28,465 nucleotides of DNA from a virus: positions 1-28,465 of the IMG/VR virus record IMGVR_UViG_3300017776_000125; one strand, written 5' to 3'. Shown in pieces: positions 1 through 8,130 of the stretch (its first letter is position 1; every line of letters starts with the position of its first letter). The notes under the pieces were generated by a model that was not told where the DNA came from, did no database searches, and worked only from the letters and a program-made list of their open reading frames with translations. Made by a program: the position numbers and the translations under genes.

Positions 1-193
1 ATTCAACAGAGTCAACATTAAGAGTATAAACTCCTCTATCAACTTTGTACTTGTCTGATTTTAACCAAGAAGGATTTTTGATAACCTTCTTTTTAACAAG
101 AGCATTAATCTCTGCCCTAGTCACGGTATCTTTTTTGTAAGTATCTTTTAATACTTTCAATACCGTTTTTTGTGTTTTGTTTAACTCAATCAT
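1..193 (-). CDS. 5' end of an unidentified gene, possibly CobS/MoxR-like AAA+ ATPase (partial)
   Basis: Only the first 64 codons are inside the window; the frame runs open off the left edge. The start ATG at 193 has a good ribosome binding site (AAAGGA about 8 nt upstream) and a sigma70-like promoter further upstream. The visible part is lysine-rich (MIELNKTQKTVLKVLKDTYK) with predicted helices and a segment ending KYKVDRGVYTLNV, which looks like a small winged-helix domain. In marine T4-like phages the partner of the VWA/metallopeptidase gene just upstream is usually a CobS-type AAA+ ATPase, and some of these start with such a domain. No Walker motif is visible here, so that identity is inference from context. 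The reading frame itself is well supported. Confidence 0.6.
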   Translation of the reverse strand, partial: MIELNKTQKTVLKVLKDTYKKDTVTRAEINALVKKKVIKNPSWLKSDKYKVDRGVYTLNVDSVE

Positions 194-227
194 TATATAA
201 GTCCTTTCATAGTTAAGTTATACATAT

Positions 228-256
228 ATGCTACACTATTTCTAGCGATTTCACAA
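228..256 (-). promoter_or_regulatory. sigma70-like promoter for the gene at 1-193
   Basis: On the minus strand TTGTGA (251-256) and TAGCAT (228-233) are 17 nt apart. The -10 lies inside the 14-nt sequence AATAGTGTAGCATA (227-240), which recurs exactly at 2428-2441 before the next gene upstream. The recurrence at equal promoter spacing is the main support. Confidence 0.55.
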
Positions 257-275
257 GAGCGCAAAATGTCGCACA

Positions 276-2417
276 TTAAGCAATCCTCTTAATAAAATTC
301 TGTAATAAAACCCTACTGTTTATTCTATTTTTCATACCAGACATAAACATCTTTTTTAAAGTTCTCTTATTGGTTGAATCTGAATTAGAATTAAACACTT
401 GATTCGCAACCCTAGTATCAGATTTAACATAGAAGTAAACATCATACGCCTTTGAATAGTCAGCAATAAACTTATCTTTAGTAAACATTTTTCTAGCCAA
501 CATCTCTTTATTATATGGCACTCTTAACATGTATTGTAATTCTCTATATTTTGAAACTAGATAGAAACCAATAGTCTGTAAATCATATTTCTTTTTAAGA
601 TACTTTAACATAACACTTGTAAGGTCTTTGTTGTCACCCCAATAACTACCAGCCTGTACATATCTGTTATTAAGTTTTACATAAATCTCACCATGACCTT
701 TGTGATTCATTGAATTAGAAGCACCATCTGTTAAGGTAACAAGTGAAAGTTTATCTGTATTATAATCTTTTTTAAATTTAGCAATTATAGTATCTAAGGC
801 AATCAACGACTCATTAAGTGGTGTTGAAGATAGATAGTAATCACCAGAGATAGAAGGTACTGATTCATCCTCTAACATATGATCATGTCTTCTATATCCA
901 TAGTCATTAAAGTACATTGCAGCCCTATGTAATATAGTAGCACTTCTCATGTAATCAACTTTTGATTGTTTATGTGAAAACACTTGAACAAGTCTAGTTG
1001 AACCATCTGGTTGTAAAGATTTATTAGTCACAGAAAAACCTGAGTCTGTATAGTCATCTTTGGTTTCTCTATGATTATTCATAAACGCATAAACTGAAAA
1101 AGGTATATTGATCTTTTTACAGAATAGAGTCAAGTTTAATAATTGTTCTACTGTTGGTAGTAAATGTTTTTGCATTGAGCCAGACCAATCAAGTAATAAA
1201 ATCATACCGTGATTTTTTTGATTAGGTACAGTTGTAATCTTTTTAAATATATCTTCAGCAAATTTATAACTATGTAATTTTAGAGGGTCAATAATACCTG
1301 TTTTATCCTGTGAAGCACGAGCATATAACTTGGCATTTTTTTTCATCTCAAATTCTTTAACTAGATAATTTACAACATTAGAAGACTCTTTCATAAATTT
1401 TTGAGTTCTAACTTTTGCCTTATTGATTTGTTGTTTATCATATTCTGTATTATGGTGTTGTTTATCATAAACCATAATATCTCTAATAAACTTTTGATAA
1501 GGAATAATTAATTTTTTAAGATTAACTTTTGGTAATTCGCAATAGTCACGTTGTCTAGCCTGATCATCTGTAATACCTTTCACAGCACTATCCATATCAT
1601 CATTAGTTAATGATCTCAATTCAGTAGCAGTACCTTCGCCACCTGCACCGTTAGCACCTATTGTATTTGATTCTTTTTTCTTATCAGTATCATCATTATC
1701 ACCATCTGATTCTGACTTCTTCTCTAACCATTCGTCTAATTTTTCATCTGTACTTTTACTAGATGAAGACTCACTATCTAAATCAGAGTCACCAACCTTC
1801 TCACCATTAGGGTCTTGTGTATAAACTTTTTGTAATTGTTGATTTTTCTTTAATTCATCTTTACAATACCCTAGTATTTCCTCTGATAACTTTAAAACAT
1901 CATCAAAGGTTTTACACTTGTCAACAGCGTTAACTAGGATTTTTTCTTTAGGAGTAAAATTGAAATCTAATCTTTTTGAAGACTTATAATATAAGTTGAT
2001 CTTATCAATAAGAGCATAATCATTTTGTAAGTTCTTACCTTTTGTTTTAAAGAAATCATCTTTTAACATCTTATCAAAACCTTGTAGGTAATCATCTGTT
2101 AAACCAGGATACTTCTTTTGAATTAACTTGTCAATTCTAGCGTCTTCAATAACATTTACAAATGACTTAAATTCTTTAGTTCTTTTTGCCATCTCTTTCC
2201 ATGAATCAGATGGTGTATGTAAAGCATGAGATACCTCATGTCCTACTAACATGTCATATACATGTTTAGATTTGTGTTCTTCTTTAAATATTGGGATTGT
2301 TAATACTCTGTTAACTACATCAAACGAAGCAGTCTGTACAGCGTTTTCTTGTACTTCTATATTTTCAGTAGCAAGTAATTTTGCAAGTTGTGATTTATTC
2401 ATAGTGTTTTTATTCAT
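276..2417 (-). CDS. CobT-like protein: HExxH metallopeptidase domain plus von Willebrand A domain
   Basis: A protein of about 713 residues with two recognisable parts. The N-terminal part carries a zinc-peptidase motif HEVSH (about residues 60-64) followed by NVIEDAR (about 88-94), the arrangement of gluzincin peptidases in which the later Glu completes the zinc site. A Ser/Asp/Lys-rich, probably disordered linker follows (about 205-265). The C-terminal part has a VWA MIDAS motif DWSGS (about 410-414) and a later TLTDGAS segment. VWA proteins of this type normally work with a MoxR/CobS AAA+ ATPase; the partial gene downstream may be that partner. Marine T4-like phages often carry such a pair, once annotated as cobalt-chelatase-like, but real function is unknown. 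ATG at 2417 is preferred; GTG at 2426 and ATG at 2402 are in frame. None has a clear Shine-Dalgarno sequence. Confidence 0.8.
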   Translation of the reverse strand: MNKNTMNKSQLAKLLATENIEVQENAVQTASFDVVNRVLTIPIFKEEHKSKHVYDMLVGHEVSHALHTPSDSWKEMAKRTKEFKSFVNVIEDARIDKLIQKKYPGLTDDYLQGFDKMLKDDFFKTKGKNLQNDYALIDKINLYYKSSKRLDFNFTPKEKILVNAVDKCKTFDDVLKLSEEILGYCKDELKKNQQLQKVYTQDPNGEKVGDSDLDSESSSSKSTDEKLDEWLEKKSESDGDNDDTDKKKESNTIGANGAGGEGTATELRSLTNDDMDSAVKGITDDQARQRDYCELPKVNLKKLIIPYQKFIRDIMVYDKQHHNTEYDKQQINKAKVRTQKFMKESSNVVNYLVKEFEMKKNAKLYARASQDKTGIIDPLKLHSYKFAEDIFKKITTVPNQKNHGMILLLDWSGSMQKHLLPTVEQLLNLTLFCKKINIPFSVYAFMNNHRETKDDYTDSGFSVTNKSLQPDGSTRLVQVFSHKQSKVDYMRSATILHRAAMYFNDYGYRRHDHMLEDESVPSISGDYYLSSTPLNESLIALDTIIAKFKKDYNTDKLSLVTLTDGASNSMNHKGHGEIYVKLNNRYVQAGSYWGDNKDLTSVMLKYLKKKYDLQTIGFYLVSKYRELQYMLRVPYNKEMLARKMFTKDKFIADYSKAYDVYFYVKSDTRVANQVFNSNSDSTNKRTLKKMFMSGMKNRINSRVLLQNFIKRIA

Positions 2418-2428
2418 AATATACACTT

Positions 2429-2476
2429 ATGCTACACTATTACGGTATATTAAACAAGCACTAAATGGTACGTCAA
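2429..2476 (-). promoter_or_regulatory. sigma70-like promoter(s) for the CobT-like gene
   Basis: Two overlapping solutions are visible on the minus strand: TTGTTT (2452-2457) with TAGCAT (2429-2434), spacing 17, matching the promoter at 228-256; and TTGACG (2471-2476) with TAATAT (2447-2452), spacing 18. The first shares AATAGTGTAGCATA with the downstream gene's promoter. This accounts for most of the 121-nt gap between the methyltransferase stop and the start at 2417; nothing else is recognisable there. Confidence 0.6.
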
Positions 2477-2538
2477 ATATAGGTTATTTAAACTGCGTCA
2501 GGTTGCGCTATGAGAACAAAACAAGAACGAGTCGGTAT

Positions 2539-3618
2539 TTACTTGATTCCAATGAATATTGGTTCGTATTTTCTACCTGCAACATCTGGCCTTGCGAATC
2601 GCCCTATGTAGTTTTGAGATTGTTTCTTTTCTGTTTCTGTGCCTTCTAGTGTAGATTGTACCTTTGTTCCTTGTTGAGTTGATAAAGATAACCACCATAT
2701 CTGTATATCTTTAAATCCTGCCTCAACCATACAATCGTAGGTATCTTCTTCGAAGGTCTTATATGATTTTACATTTGCTACATTGAAACCTGCATATTTA
2801 CCAGGTTTCAATCCCTTATAGGCGTTCTTAATAGTCTGTAATAAGAAACCATTTCGCCATTCATCTTGTACTTTAAACTTGTTATATGATTGTTCAGGTT
2901 CATCACCGTATTGTTCGTGTCCTAGATAAGGTGGACTAGTAAATACAAAATCTAAACTATTGTCTTCAGGTATGTAAGTTTCTGAACCTTGTCTTAATAG
3001 TGTATATGATTTATGATCATGGCCATATTCATCTCTAATTTTTTCTAAACCTGCATATGTAGGAACACATGGGTCTGTGCCTATGTAATTAACACCAGCT
3101 GCAATTGCACCCATTAAACGACCACCATAACCCATACTAGGATCCCAAACTGTACCTGCTTCAGTACCCTCTAGTGGACTATCTTTTTCTACAAATATAT
3201 CATATAGAGTCGCAGCTGCTGTAGGTCTAAAATTAGATACCATTTGTGAGCCAGAGTATCTTCTTAACATTGCCCTCATATCTGATTTTGTTATCTTATG
3301 TGCTTCTCTCTTTGTAAAGAAAGTGCCTGTCAATATCTTATTGATACCTTTTTCTAAATGTGTTTCATCTTCCCATATCTCCATAGGCGTCTTCATAGTG
3401 CCACATTTGATTGACCATGCGTGGTGCATATAAGACCATGCAAGTGATAAACCATGTGTTGATTGACCTATAATTTTATGTTGTCTATCTAATAATGTAT
3501 CTCTGTTGAAAGATGTTAGTTTTGCAAATTCATCATTACGCCATTTTCTATCTTCAGGATAGTATGGAAAACCTTTATTGTCTTTCCAATCTCTAACTAC
3601 CTCTATTGCGTTTGTCAT
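2539..3618 (-). CDS. DNA methyltransferase (SPPY type)
   Basis: A 359-residue S-adenosylmethionine-dependent DNA methyltransferase. The AdoMet-binding motif I reads DPSMGYGG (about 159-166) and the catalytic motif IV reads TSPPY (227-231). The order, motif I before motif IV, resembles gamma-class enzymes, although SPPY is common in N4-cytosine enzymes, so target base and site cannot be read. There is no restriction endonuclease beside it, so it is an orphan, plausibly protecting phage DNA or marking it for a phage process. The start overlaps the stop of the preceding oxygenase as ATGA at 3615-3618 and has TGGAGA upstream, arguing for coupled translation. Confidence 0.85.
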   Translation of the reverse strand: MTNAIEVVRDWKDNKGFPYYPEDRKWRNDEFAKLTSFNRDTLLDRQHKIIGQSTHGLSLAWSYMHHAWSIKCGTMKTPMEIWEDETHLEKGINKILTGTFFTKREAHKITKSDMRAMLRRYSGSQMVSNFRPTAAATLYDIFVEKDSPLEGTEAGTVWDPSMGYGGRLMGAIAAGVNYIGTDPCVPTYAGLEKIRDEYGHDHKSYTLLRQGSETYIPEDNSLDFVFTSPPYLGHEQYGDEPEQSYNKFKVQDEWRNGFLLQTIKNAYKGLKPGKYAGFNVANVKSYKTFEEDTYDCMVEAGFKDIQIWWLSLSTQQGTKVQSTLEGTETEKKQSQNYIGRFARPDVAGRKYEPIFIGIK

Positions 3619-4169
3619 TTTGTCTCCATGTTTATATTAGTATTAAACGATATAACAGTTTTTCTTTCTTTAGATTTATTTACAGGTGACCTGTGCATTA
3701 CATGAGCGGGAAAAGTTAATAACTGTCCCTCTCTTAATTTTACATTTATAATTTTTTTTCTCAATGTATCATATAATTGTGTTGTTAATGATCTATCAGG
3801 CAGTTCAACATAATATACATTAGTCCAATTAGCATACCAGTGATTGTGCCAGTGATGATCACTCTTTTCATTATATTGTTGAAACCAGATATTGCCTGCT
3901 CTCCATCCCCACCTTTTTTTACCTAATTGTTTTGCAATCTTATTATAGTAAGGAGTGATCTTTTTAAAAAAAGGTTTGATGTATGTTTTCTTATCTGACT
4001 CTTCTTTACTCATAGACCAATCAGTTTTTGTCACATTAGCAAAACTAAGGTTAGGCATTTTATCAAAGTGTTCTAATAACTTTCTATTAAAGAAACTAAA
4101 TTTTTCTAATGTCGTTATCATATAAAAACTATTTAATGAGTGAAATGATATATTACTTTCTTTTTGCAT
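3615..4169 (-). CDS. 2OG-Fe(II) oxygenase, HxH type
   Basis: A 184-residue protein with the core of the 2OG-FeII_Oxy_5-like family. A histidine-rich strand HHWHNH (105-110) gives H108-x-H110 as the likely first metal ligands. The strand TNVYYVELP (116-124) follows, and FPAHVMHRSP (153-162) supplies the distal ligand H159. KERKTVISFN (167-176) supplies the basic residue for 2-oxoglutarate. Substrate is unknown. The start at 4169 overlaps the GNAT gene by 17 nt and has AAGG just upstream; an inner ATG at 4121 lacks one. Its stop overlaps the methyltransferase start, so the two are probably made together. Confidence 0.8.
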   Translation of the reverse strand: MQKESNISFHSLNSFYMITTLEKFSFFNRKLLEHFDKMPNLSFANVTKTDWSMSKEESDKKTYIKPFFKKITPYYNKIAKQLGKKRWGWRAGNIWFQQYNEKSDHHWHNHWYANWTNVYYVELPDRSLTTQLYDTLRKKIINVKLREGQLLTFPAHVMHRSPVNKSKERKTVISFNTNINMETK

Positions 4170-4578
4170 AAACCTTGCCTGGTAAAGTACCTCTTGCCCA
4201 ACTAGTTTCTCCTACTAGTTTCATTCCTATCTGTTCATAGAAACTACATGCCTTTGTGTTGTCTGATCTTACTGATAAGAATACATCTCTAGGACACCAC
4301 TCAAAAAAATTCTGTAATATTACTTTTGCATTACCACTACCTGGGTCATCATTTGCAATTTGATGTAATACAGTATCGCCTTTTTTCACATGAACATCGC
4401 CAATAGTTTGTTTTCTTTTAGCGTGATGAAAGGTAATCAATATACCTTCTTCTAAAATTAATTGTTGTTTTGCAATCATACGCCTCATGTAATCAGTTCT
4501 TACATGGGGAAACCATTTCTTATGTTTATAAAATATGGTTTTTACTTGTTCAAAATCTTCTTCTTTTGCTATTAACAT
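4153..4578 (-). CDS. GNAT-family N-acetyltransferase
   Basis: About 141 residues, single GNAT domain. The C-terminal half has the acetyl-CoA-binding beta4-alpha3 region (DDPGSGNAKVILQNFFEW) and the family's common ending VRSDNTKACSFYEQIGMKLVGE, in which the Tyr is the usual general acid. Acceptor is unknown. I prefer ATG at 4578, which has AGGTG 6 nt upstream; the in-frame GTG at 4587 has no ribosome binding site. The gene overlaps the small membrane ORF before it and the oxygenase after it. A consensus sigma70 promoter lies at 4602-4630, so it can start its own transcript. Confidence 0.8.
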   Translation of the reverse strand: MLIAKEEDFEQVKTIFYKHKKWFPHVRTDYMRRMIAKQQLILEEGILITFHHAKRKQTIGDVHVKKGDTVLHQIANDDPGSGNAKVILQNFFEWCPRDVFLSVRSDNTKACSFYEQIGMKLVGETSWARGTLPGKVYAKRK

Positions 4579-4663
4579 TTTTTTCACCTACACTATAACC
4601 TATTATAAACGATATTATCATAATTGTCAATATCGCAAGCATGTGCCATACTAAAAAACTCAT
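4550..4663 (-). CDS. Small single-pass membrane protein (37 aa)
   Basis: Too short for most gene finders. It starts at ATG 4663, overlapping the TGA of the preceding oxygenase as ATGA, and ends at TGA 4550-4552. It encodes MSFLVWHMLAILTIMIISFI followed by IGYSVGEKNVNSKRRRF: one strong transmembrane helix (about residues 3-22), a glycine pair, then a basic tail, as expected of a membrane protein with a cytoplasmic C-terminus. Support comes from the coupled start and coherent topology. Against it, the last third overlaps the GNAT gene and a consensus promoter lies within it. Function unknown. Confidence 0.5.
   Translation of the reverse strand: MSFLVWHMLAILTIMIISFIIGYSVGEKNVNSKRRRF
4602..4630 (-). 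promoter_or_regulatory. Perfect consensus sigma70 promoter
   Basis: TTGACA (4625-4630) and TATAAT (4602-4607) on the minus strand with exactly 17 nt between: a 12/12 match to the bacterial sigma70 consensus. It would start transcription near 4595, just upstream of the GNAT gene. The later motif TATAGTGTAG resembles part of the element shared by the promoters at 228 and 2429. Confidence 0.75.
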
Positions 4664-5286
4664 ATATCTACGCCTACCATTGTATTTAATCTATCATCAT
4701 CTAATAAACTTTTTATTTTAGGGTTATTATAACAATCAACCACAAGATGTAATCTATCAAAATCTGCTTTATTGTGAACAGCATGTGGTTTTGAAACGTC
4801 TGTATAATAATATTTTCCTGTTTCTAAATTATAGTGATGTTGTTCCTTACCTTCCCATAGGTAGAAGTGAACATTTAAACTTGTCTTTAATGGTATGTGT
4901 ATTCTAATAATATTCTTATTCTTAATTTCTTTATCTATTTTGTCTGTATGTTTTTTTATAGTTGTACCTGCTTTTAATCTCATAACTCTTACTCTTTCAA
5001 ACTCAGCAGGTATATGTGATAGTATTTCTTTTATAGGTAAACAATCAGGTTCTTCATATAGATGTGTCCATCTTAAATGAGATGGTTCTACATTACTTTT
5101 TAAAACACCAGGTTTTAAAATGTTGCCTACATCATCACTATATCCTCTAATTGATATAGCATCCCAATCACCCTTTGCGTTGTATTTTGTTTTTACAGGT
5201 GAATATTCAATGTTATTTAAAAACGCTACACACTTTCTTAAACTCTGTTTATATTGTGGTAAATCTAATTCTGTGAGGATTGCCAT
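4660..5286 (-). CDS. 2OG-Fe(II) oxygenase, aspartyl/asparaginyl beta-hydroxylase-like
   Basis: A 208-residue protein with the Asp/Asn beta-hydroxylase pattern. KKHTD (111-115) gives H113 and D115, RIHIPL (128-133) is a family strand, and KPHAVHNKADFDRLHLVVD (167-185) gives distal H168 and R178 for 2-oxoglutarate. Bacterial and phage members of this family are common, but their substrates are mostly unknown. Its first 22 nt overlap the end of the peptide deformylase gene, and its stop overlaps the small membrane ORF, so it sits in a tightly packed operon. Confidence 0.85.
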   Translation of the reverse strand: MAILTELDLPQYKQSLRKCVAFLNNIEYSPVKTKYNAKGDWDAISIRGYSDDVGNILKPGVLKSNVEPSHLRWTHLYEEPDCLPIKEILSHIPAEFERVRVMRLKAGTTIKKHTDKIDKEIKNKNIIRIHIPLKTSLNVHFYLWEGKEQHHYNLETGKYYYTDVSKPHAVHNKADFDRLHLVVDCYNNPKIKSLLDDDRLNTMVGVDI

Positions 5287-5816
5287 CTTTTTTGTGCCTT
5301 TTTAATTTCTTTATTTCTTTTTTTTATTGACATCTCTAGTTTTAATTTACTGACATGCTCTGTAAATACTATGCCTTGCATATGGTCAAATTCATGTTGA
5401 AAACATCTTGCCACAATACCTGACATATGTTCTTCTTTTTTTTCTAAATTTTCATCTAGGTACTCAACCGATATATCTTGTGGTCTTTCTATATCTAAAA
5501 ATAAGAAAGGAAAAGTTAGACAACCTTCTTTATATCTTATCAACTCTTTAGTGACATTTGTAATTTTAGGATTAATACAAACCCACTTCTTATTCTTTTG
5601 TATATTTAGGTGATCACCCATAACAAACATTCTATATGGTTTACCTACTTGATTAGCAGACAATCCTATACCACCATATTGTTTCATGGTCTCAAACATA
5701 TTATCTACAAATTCTTTTAGTTCTATCTTTTCTTCATCTTTGAATCTTTCAATATCAAATTCTGCTATTGATGATAATACTCTTGGATCGTTTGGTGGTA
5801 ATAATTTATATATCAT
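5265..5816 (-). CDS. def: Peptide deformylase
   Basis: A 183-residue metalloenzyme that removes formyl groups from new N-termini. All three family motifs are visible: GIGLSANQ (49-56; Ser replaces the usual Ala), EGCLTFP (97-103) with metal-binding C99, and QHEFDHMQG (140-148) with metal ligands H141 and H145 and catalytic E142. A Lys-rich C-terminal helix (about 156-183) is longer than in many short phage versions. Deformylase genes recur in marine phages, perhaps to keep protein maturation going late in infection. It starts at a TAATG junction with gp46. Confidence 0.93.
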   Translation of the reverse strand: MIYKLLPPNDPRVLSSIAEFDIERFKDEEKIELKEFVDNMFETMKQYGGIGLSANQVGKPYRMFVMGDHLNIQKNKKWVCINPKITNVTKELIRYKEGCLTFPFLFLDIERPQDISVEYLDENLEKKEEHMSGIVARCFQHEFDHMQGIVFTEHVSKLKLEMSIKKRNKEIKKAQKRWQSSQN

Positions 5817-7525
5817 TATGCTAACCTCGTAAAGTTTTTATATTTCTCAAATTTTATTATATTAGTAAACTTATCAAATAATATATCGCCTTTGTGAGAT
5901 ATAATAAATGTATTTTCACTTGTCAATGACTTTAATATTTTAAAGAAGTCTTCGGTACCTGAACCATCTAAACTACTATCAAATATCTCGTCAAGTATTA
6001 ATAAATTTGTATTTGTACTATTTTTCATCTTAGCGATTGTTCGCCATGTAAATAATAATGCAAGGTCTATTCTTAATTTTTCACCTTCACTAAAACTATT
6101 ATAAACAAACGTATCTCTAAATCTACTCTTAATTGTTTCGTTAAACTCCTCATCTAAATGAAAGTTAACAAAGAAGTCCATAGATTGTAGATATTTATTA
6201 ATTAAGTTATTCATTATAGGCAGATACTTTTTAATTATCTTTGCCTTGACACCTGTATCATTTAATATCTCTCTAGCAATATCAATGTATTTTTTTTCTT
6301 CTATAACTTTTTCTTTGTCAACATTTATTTGTTTTAGGTCCTCGTTCAATTGGTCTAATTCATGTGCAACCTTACCTGTGTTTTCTTTTTCTGATTGTAG
6401 TTTCTGTATCTCAATATCAAGTCTATTTGAGTGTCTATTGATTTCTGAAATAGAGGTGTTAACCTTTGCAACAGATATATCTAAATCATTTAATCTTTTT
6501 TCTACTGCTTTATATTCAGTTATCTTATCCTGTGTTTTGATTATCTCTGTTGATAGGTTTGTCAGGCCTGCTTCTAACTCTGATATTTTACTTTCTTCAC
6601 TTGATATTTTACTTTGTTTAAATGCTTTATCTATGGGTTGTGTACATGTATTACAAGTATCATTATTCTTAAAAAATTCTAAAGTCTTTTTATGATTAGA
6701 TAAATTAGTTTCTATCTTTGCCTCTAGTTTAGAAAGGTCAGCAGACTTTCTTGTAAACTTATCACCGCCCCATATCTCTGCCTTTGTTGATATAATCTTC
6801 TCATTTAACAATTGTAATTTTTGATTGTACTCATAATTACTTTTATCATTTTCTTTTAGTTGTGATCTTCGATCTTCTATGTCTGTGTTATCTCTATTTT
6901 GTATGTGTTCAAAATGGTCTTTCTGTAATTGATATTTCTCTGACATCAAATCATATCTATGCCTAACATCTACAATATTTTTAGATAGTTCAGCTTGTTT
7001 GTGTCTTAACAATAAATCCATATGACTAAAAACTCTTATGTCTAATATTTCCTCTACAACCTCTCGTCTGTATCTTGCTCGTAGGTGCATAAATGGCTCG
7101 TATGATGATGACCCTAATATTACTACTTGACAGAAAGCACGATAATTGCATTTTAAAATATTCTGTTCTAACATGTTTTGATAATCTACATTTGAGGCGT
7201 CTTGGTTTATCAATACATCATTACAATAAATCTCAAATAAATTAGGTTTGATACCTCTAATAATTCTATACTGTTTACCATTTGTTTCAAAATCAACCTG
7301 TATCTCACAATCAGCATTATTGATTGTGTTTACTAATTGCTCTTTCTTAATAGTTCTAAATGGTCTGTTAAATAGAGAAAAACATAATGCGTCAAGTAAA
7401 GTAGATTTACCTGAGCCGTTAGAACCTATGATTAATGTTGATGGTGACTTTGCCAGGTCAACTTCTATAAACTGATTACCAGTAGATAAAAAATTCTTCC
7501 ATCTTAACTTCTTAAAATATATCAT
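5816..7525 (-). CDS. 46: gp46 recombination nuclease subunit (Rad50/SbcC-like ATPase)
   Basis: A 569-residue SMC-type ATPase, the large partner of gp47 in the complex that resects DNA ends for recombination-dependent replication and host DNA breakdown. Walker A is GSNGSGKST (34-42). Long coiled coils (about 170-420) flank a zinc hook CNTC (291-294). The ABC signature FSEGEKLR, Walker B LLILDE and the H-loop IISHKG are near the C-terminus. It is close to T4 gp46 length. An oxygenase gene is inserted between gp47 and gp46, joined to this gene by an ATGA overlap at 7522-7525. Confidence 0.95.
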   Translation of the reverse strand: MIYFKKLRWKNFLSTGNQFIEVDLAKSPSTLIIGSNGSGKSTLLDALCFSLFNRPFRTIKKEQLVNTINNADCEIQVDFETNGKQYRIIRGIKPNLFEIYCNDVLINQDASNVDYQNMLEQNILKCNYRAFCQVVILGSSSYEPFMHLRARYRREVVEEILDIRVFSHMDLLLRHKQAELSKNIVDVRHRYDLMSEKYQLQKDHFEHIQNRDNTDIEDRRSQLKENDKSNYEYNQKLQLLNEKIISTKAEIWGGDKFTRKSADLSKLEAKIETNLSNHKKTLEFFKNNDTCNTCTQPIDKAFKQSKISSEESKISELEAGLTNLSTEIIKTQDKITEYKAVEKRLNDLDISVAKVNTSISEINRHSNRLDIEIQKLQSEKENTGKVAHELDQLNEDLKQINVDKEKVIEEKKYIDIAREILNDTGVKAKIIKKYLPIMNNLINKYLQSMDFFVNFHLDEEFNETIKSRFRDTFVYNSFSEGEKLRIDLALLFTWRTIAKMKNSTNTNLLILDEIFDSSLDGSGTEDFFKILKSLTSENTFIISHKGDILFDKFTNIIKFEKYKNFTRLA

Positions 7526-8130
7526 CTACAAATTATATCAAAACTAATTGATATTCTCTCCTCGTCTGTATTACTTGGTTCTACAAGATGATCTAGGTAC
7601 GAAGGCCATATCGCAAGTAGTCCTTCCATTATACTTAATTTTTTAAACTCACCTTTATCAAAATTACTCACTAAAAAATTATTGCCCATTGCACCAGGTC
7701 TTGGATCTCTAAACACGATACGACCAGAATCTTCAGGTACCTTAACATAATAAGTTCCTGATAGACTGTATTGTCCATGTTGATGTATTATATTATAATC
7801 ATTTTTTCTATTTACATTTGCCCATAGTTGTGCTATTTGCATATCTTTAACATCTAAATTTAAATGTTTTACAAACTCCATAATCTCATCTACTAGTGGT
7901 TTATAATTTTCATCTGTAGCGTTTGTTGAATGACTTTGCCAACCACCTCTGTTTGATTTTCTAACAGACTTATTATTTTGTTCTTCATTTAGAATATAAC
8001 CTGTAAAATCATCATTGAAGGTAACTCTAGTTTCACTTCTCATAAAATCCCATAGTTGTGTATACCAATATGGCGTAGGCCATAGATTTTCTTGTCTGAT
8101 AATTTTTTTACTTGGTTTAGGTTTAGGCAT
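7522..8130 (-). CDS. 2OG-Fe(II) oxygenase, 2OG-FeII_Oxy_5 type
   Basis: A 202-residue protein with a clear 2OG-FeII_Oxy_5 core: IIHQHGQYSLSGTYYV (114-129) giving H116-x-H118, a strand around GRIVFRDPRP, then IWPSYLDHLVEP (174-185) giving H181, and ERISISFD (191-198) giving R192. The N-terminus carries a WPTPYW segment and lies in a region typical of the family. It lies between gp47 (8-nt overlap) and gp46 (ATGA overlap), breaking the otherwise adjacent 47/46 pair, so it should be co-expressed with the recombination nuclease. Substrate unknown. Confidence 0.87.
   Translation of the reverse strand: MPKPKPSKKIIRQENLWPTPYWYTQLWDFMRSETRVTFNDDFTGYILNEEQNNKSVRKSNRGGWQSHSTNATDENYKPLVDEIMEFVKHLNLDVKDMQIAQLWANVNRKNDYNIIHQHGQYSLSGTYYVKVPEDSGRIVFRDPRPGAMGNNFLVSNFDKGEFKKLSIMEGLLAIWPSYLDHLVEPSNTDEERISISFDIICR

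Noticed and set aside
2251-2649. 132-codon open frame on the plus strand
   Set aside because: It overlaps the starts and ends of two well-supported minus-strand genes, has no ribosome binding site and gives a low-quality protein rich in Cys/Phe/Leu; a shadow frame.
6184-6191. TATTTATT, a late-box-like sequence inside gp46
   Set aside because: Only approximate, in the middle of a gene with no start codon downstream; such octamers are frequent by chance at this base composition.
6246-6695. 149-codon plus-strand frame inside gp46
   Set aside because: Antisense shadow of the coiled-coil codons; the Ser/Phe/Leu composition is what the reverse of a Lys/Glu/Asn-rich coil yields.
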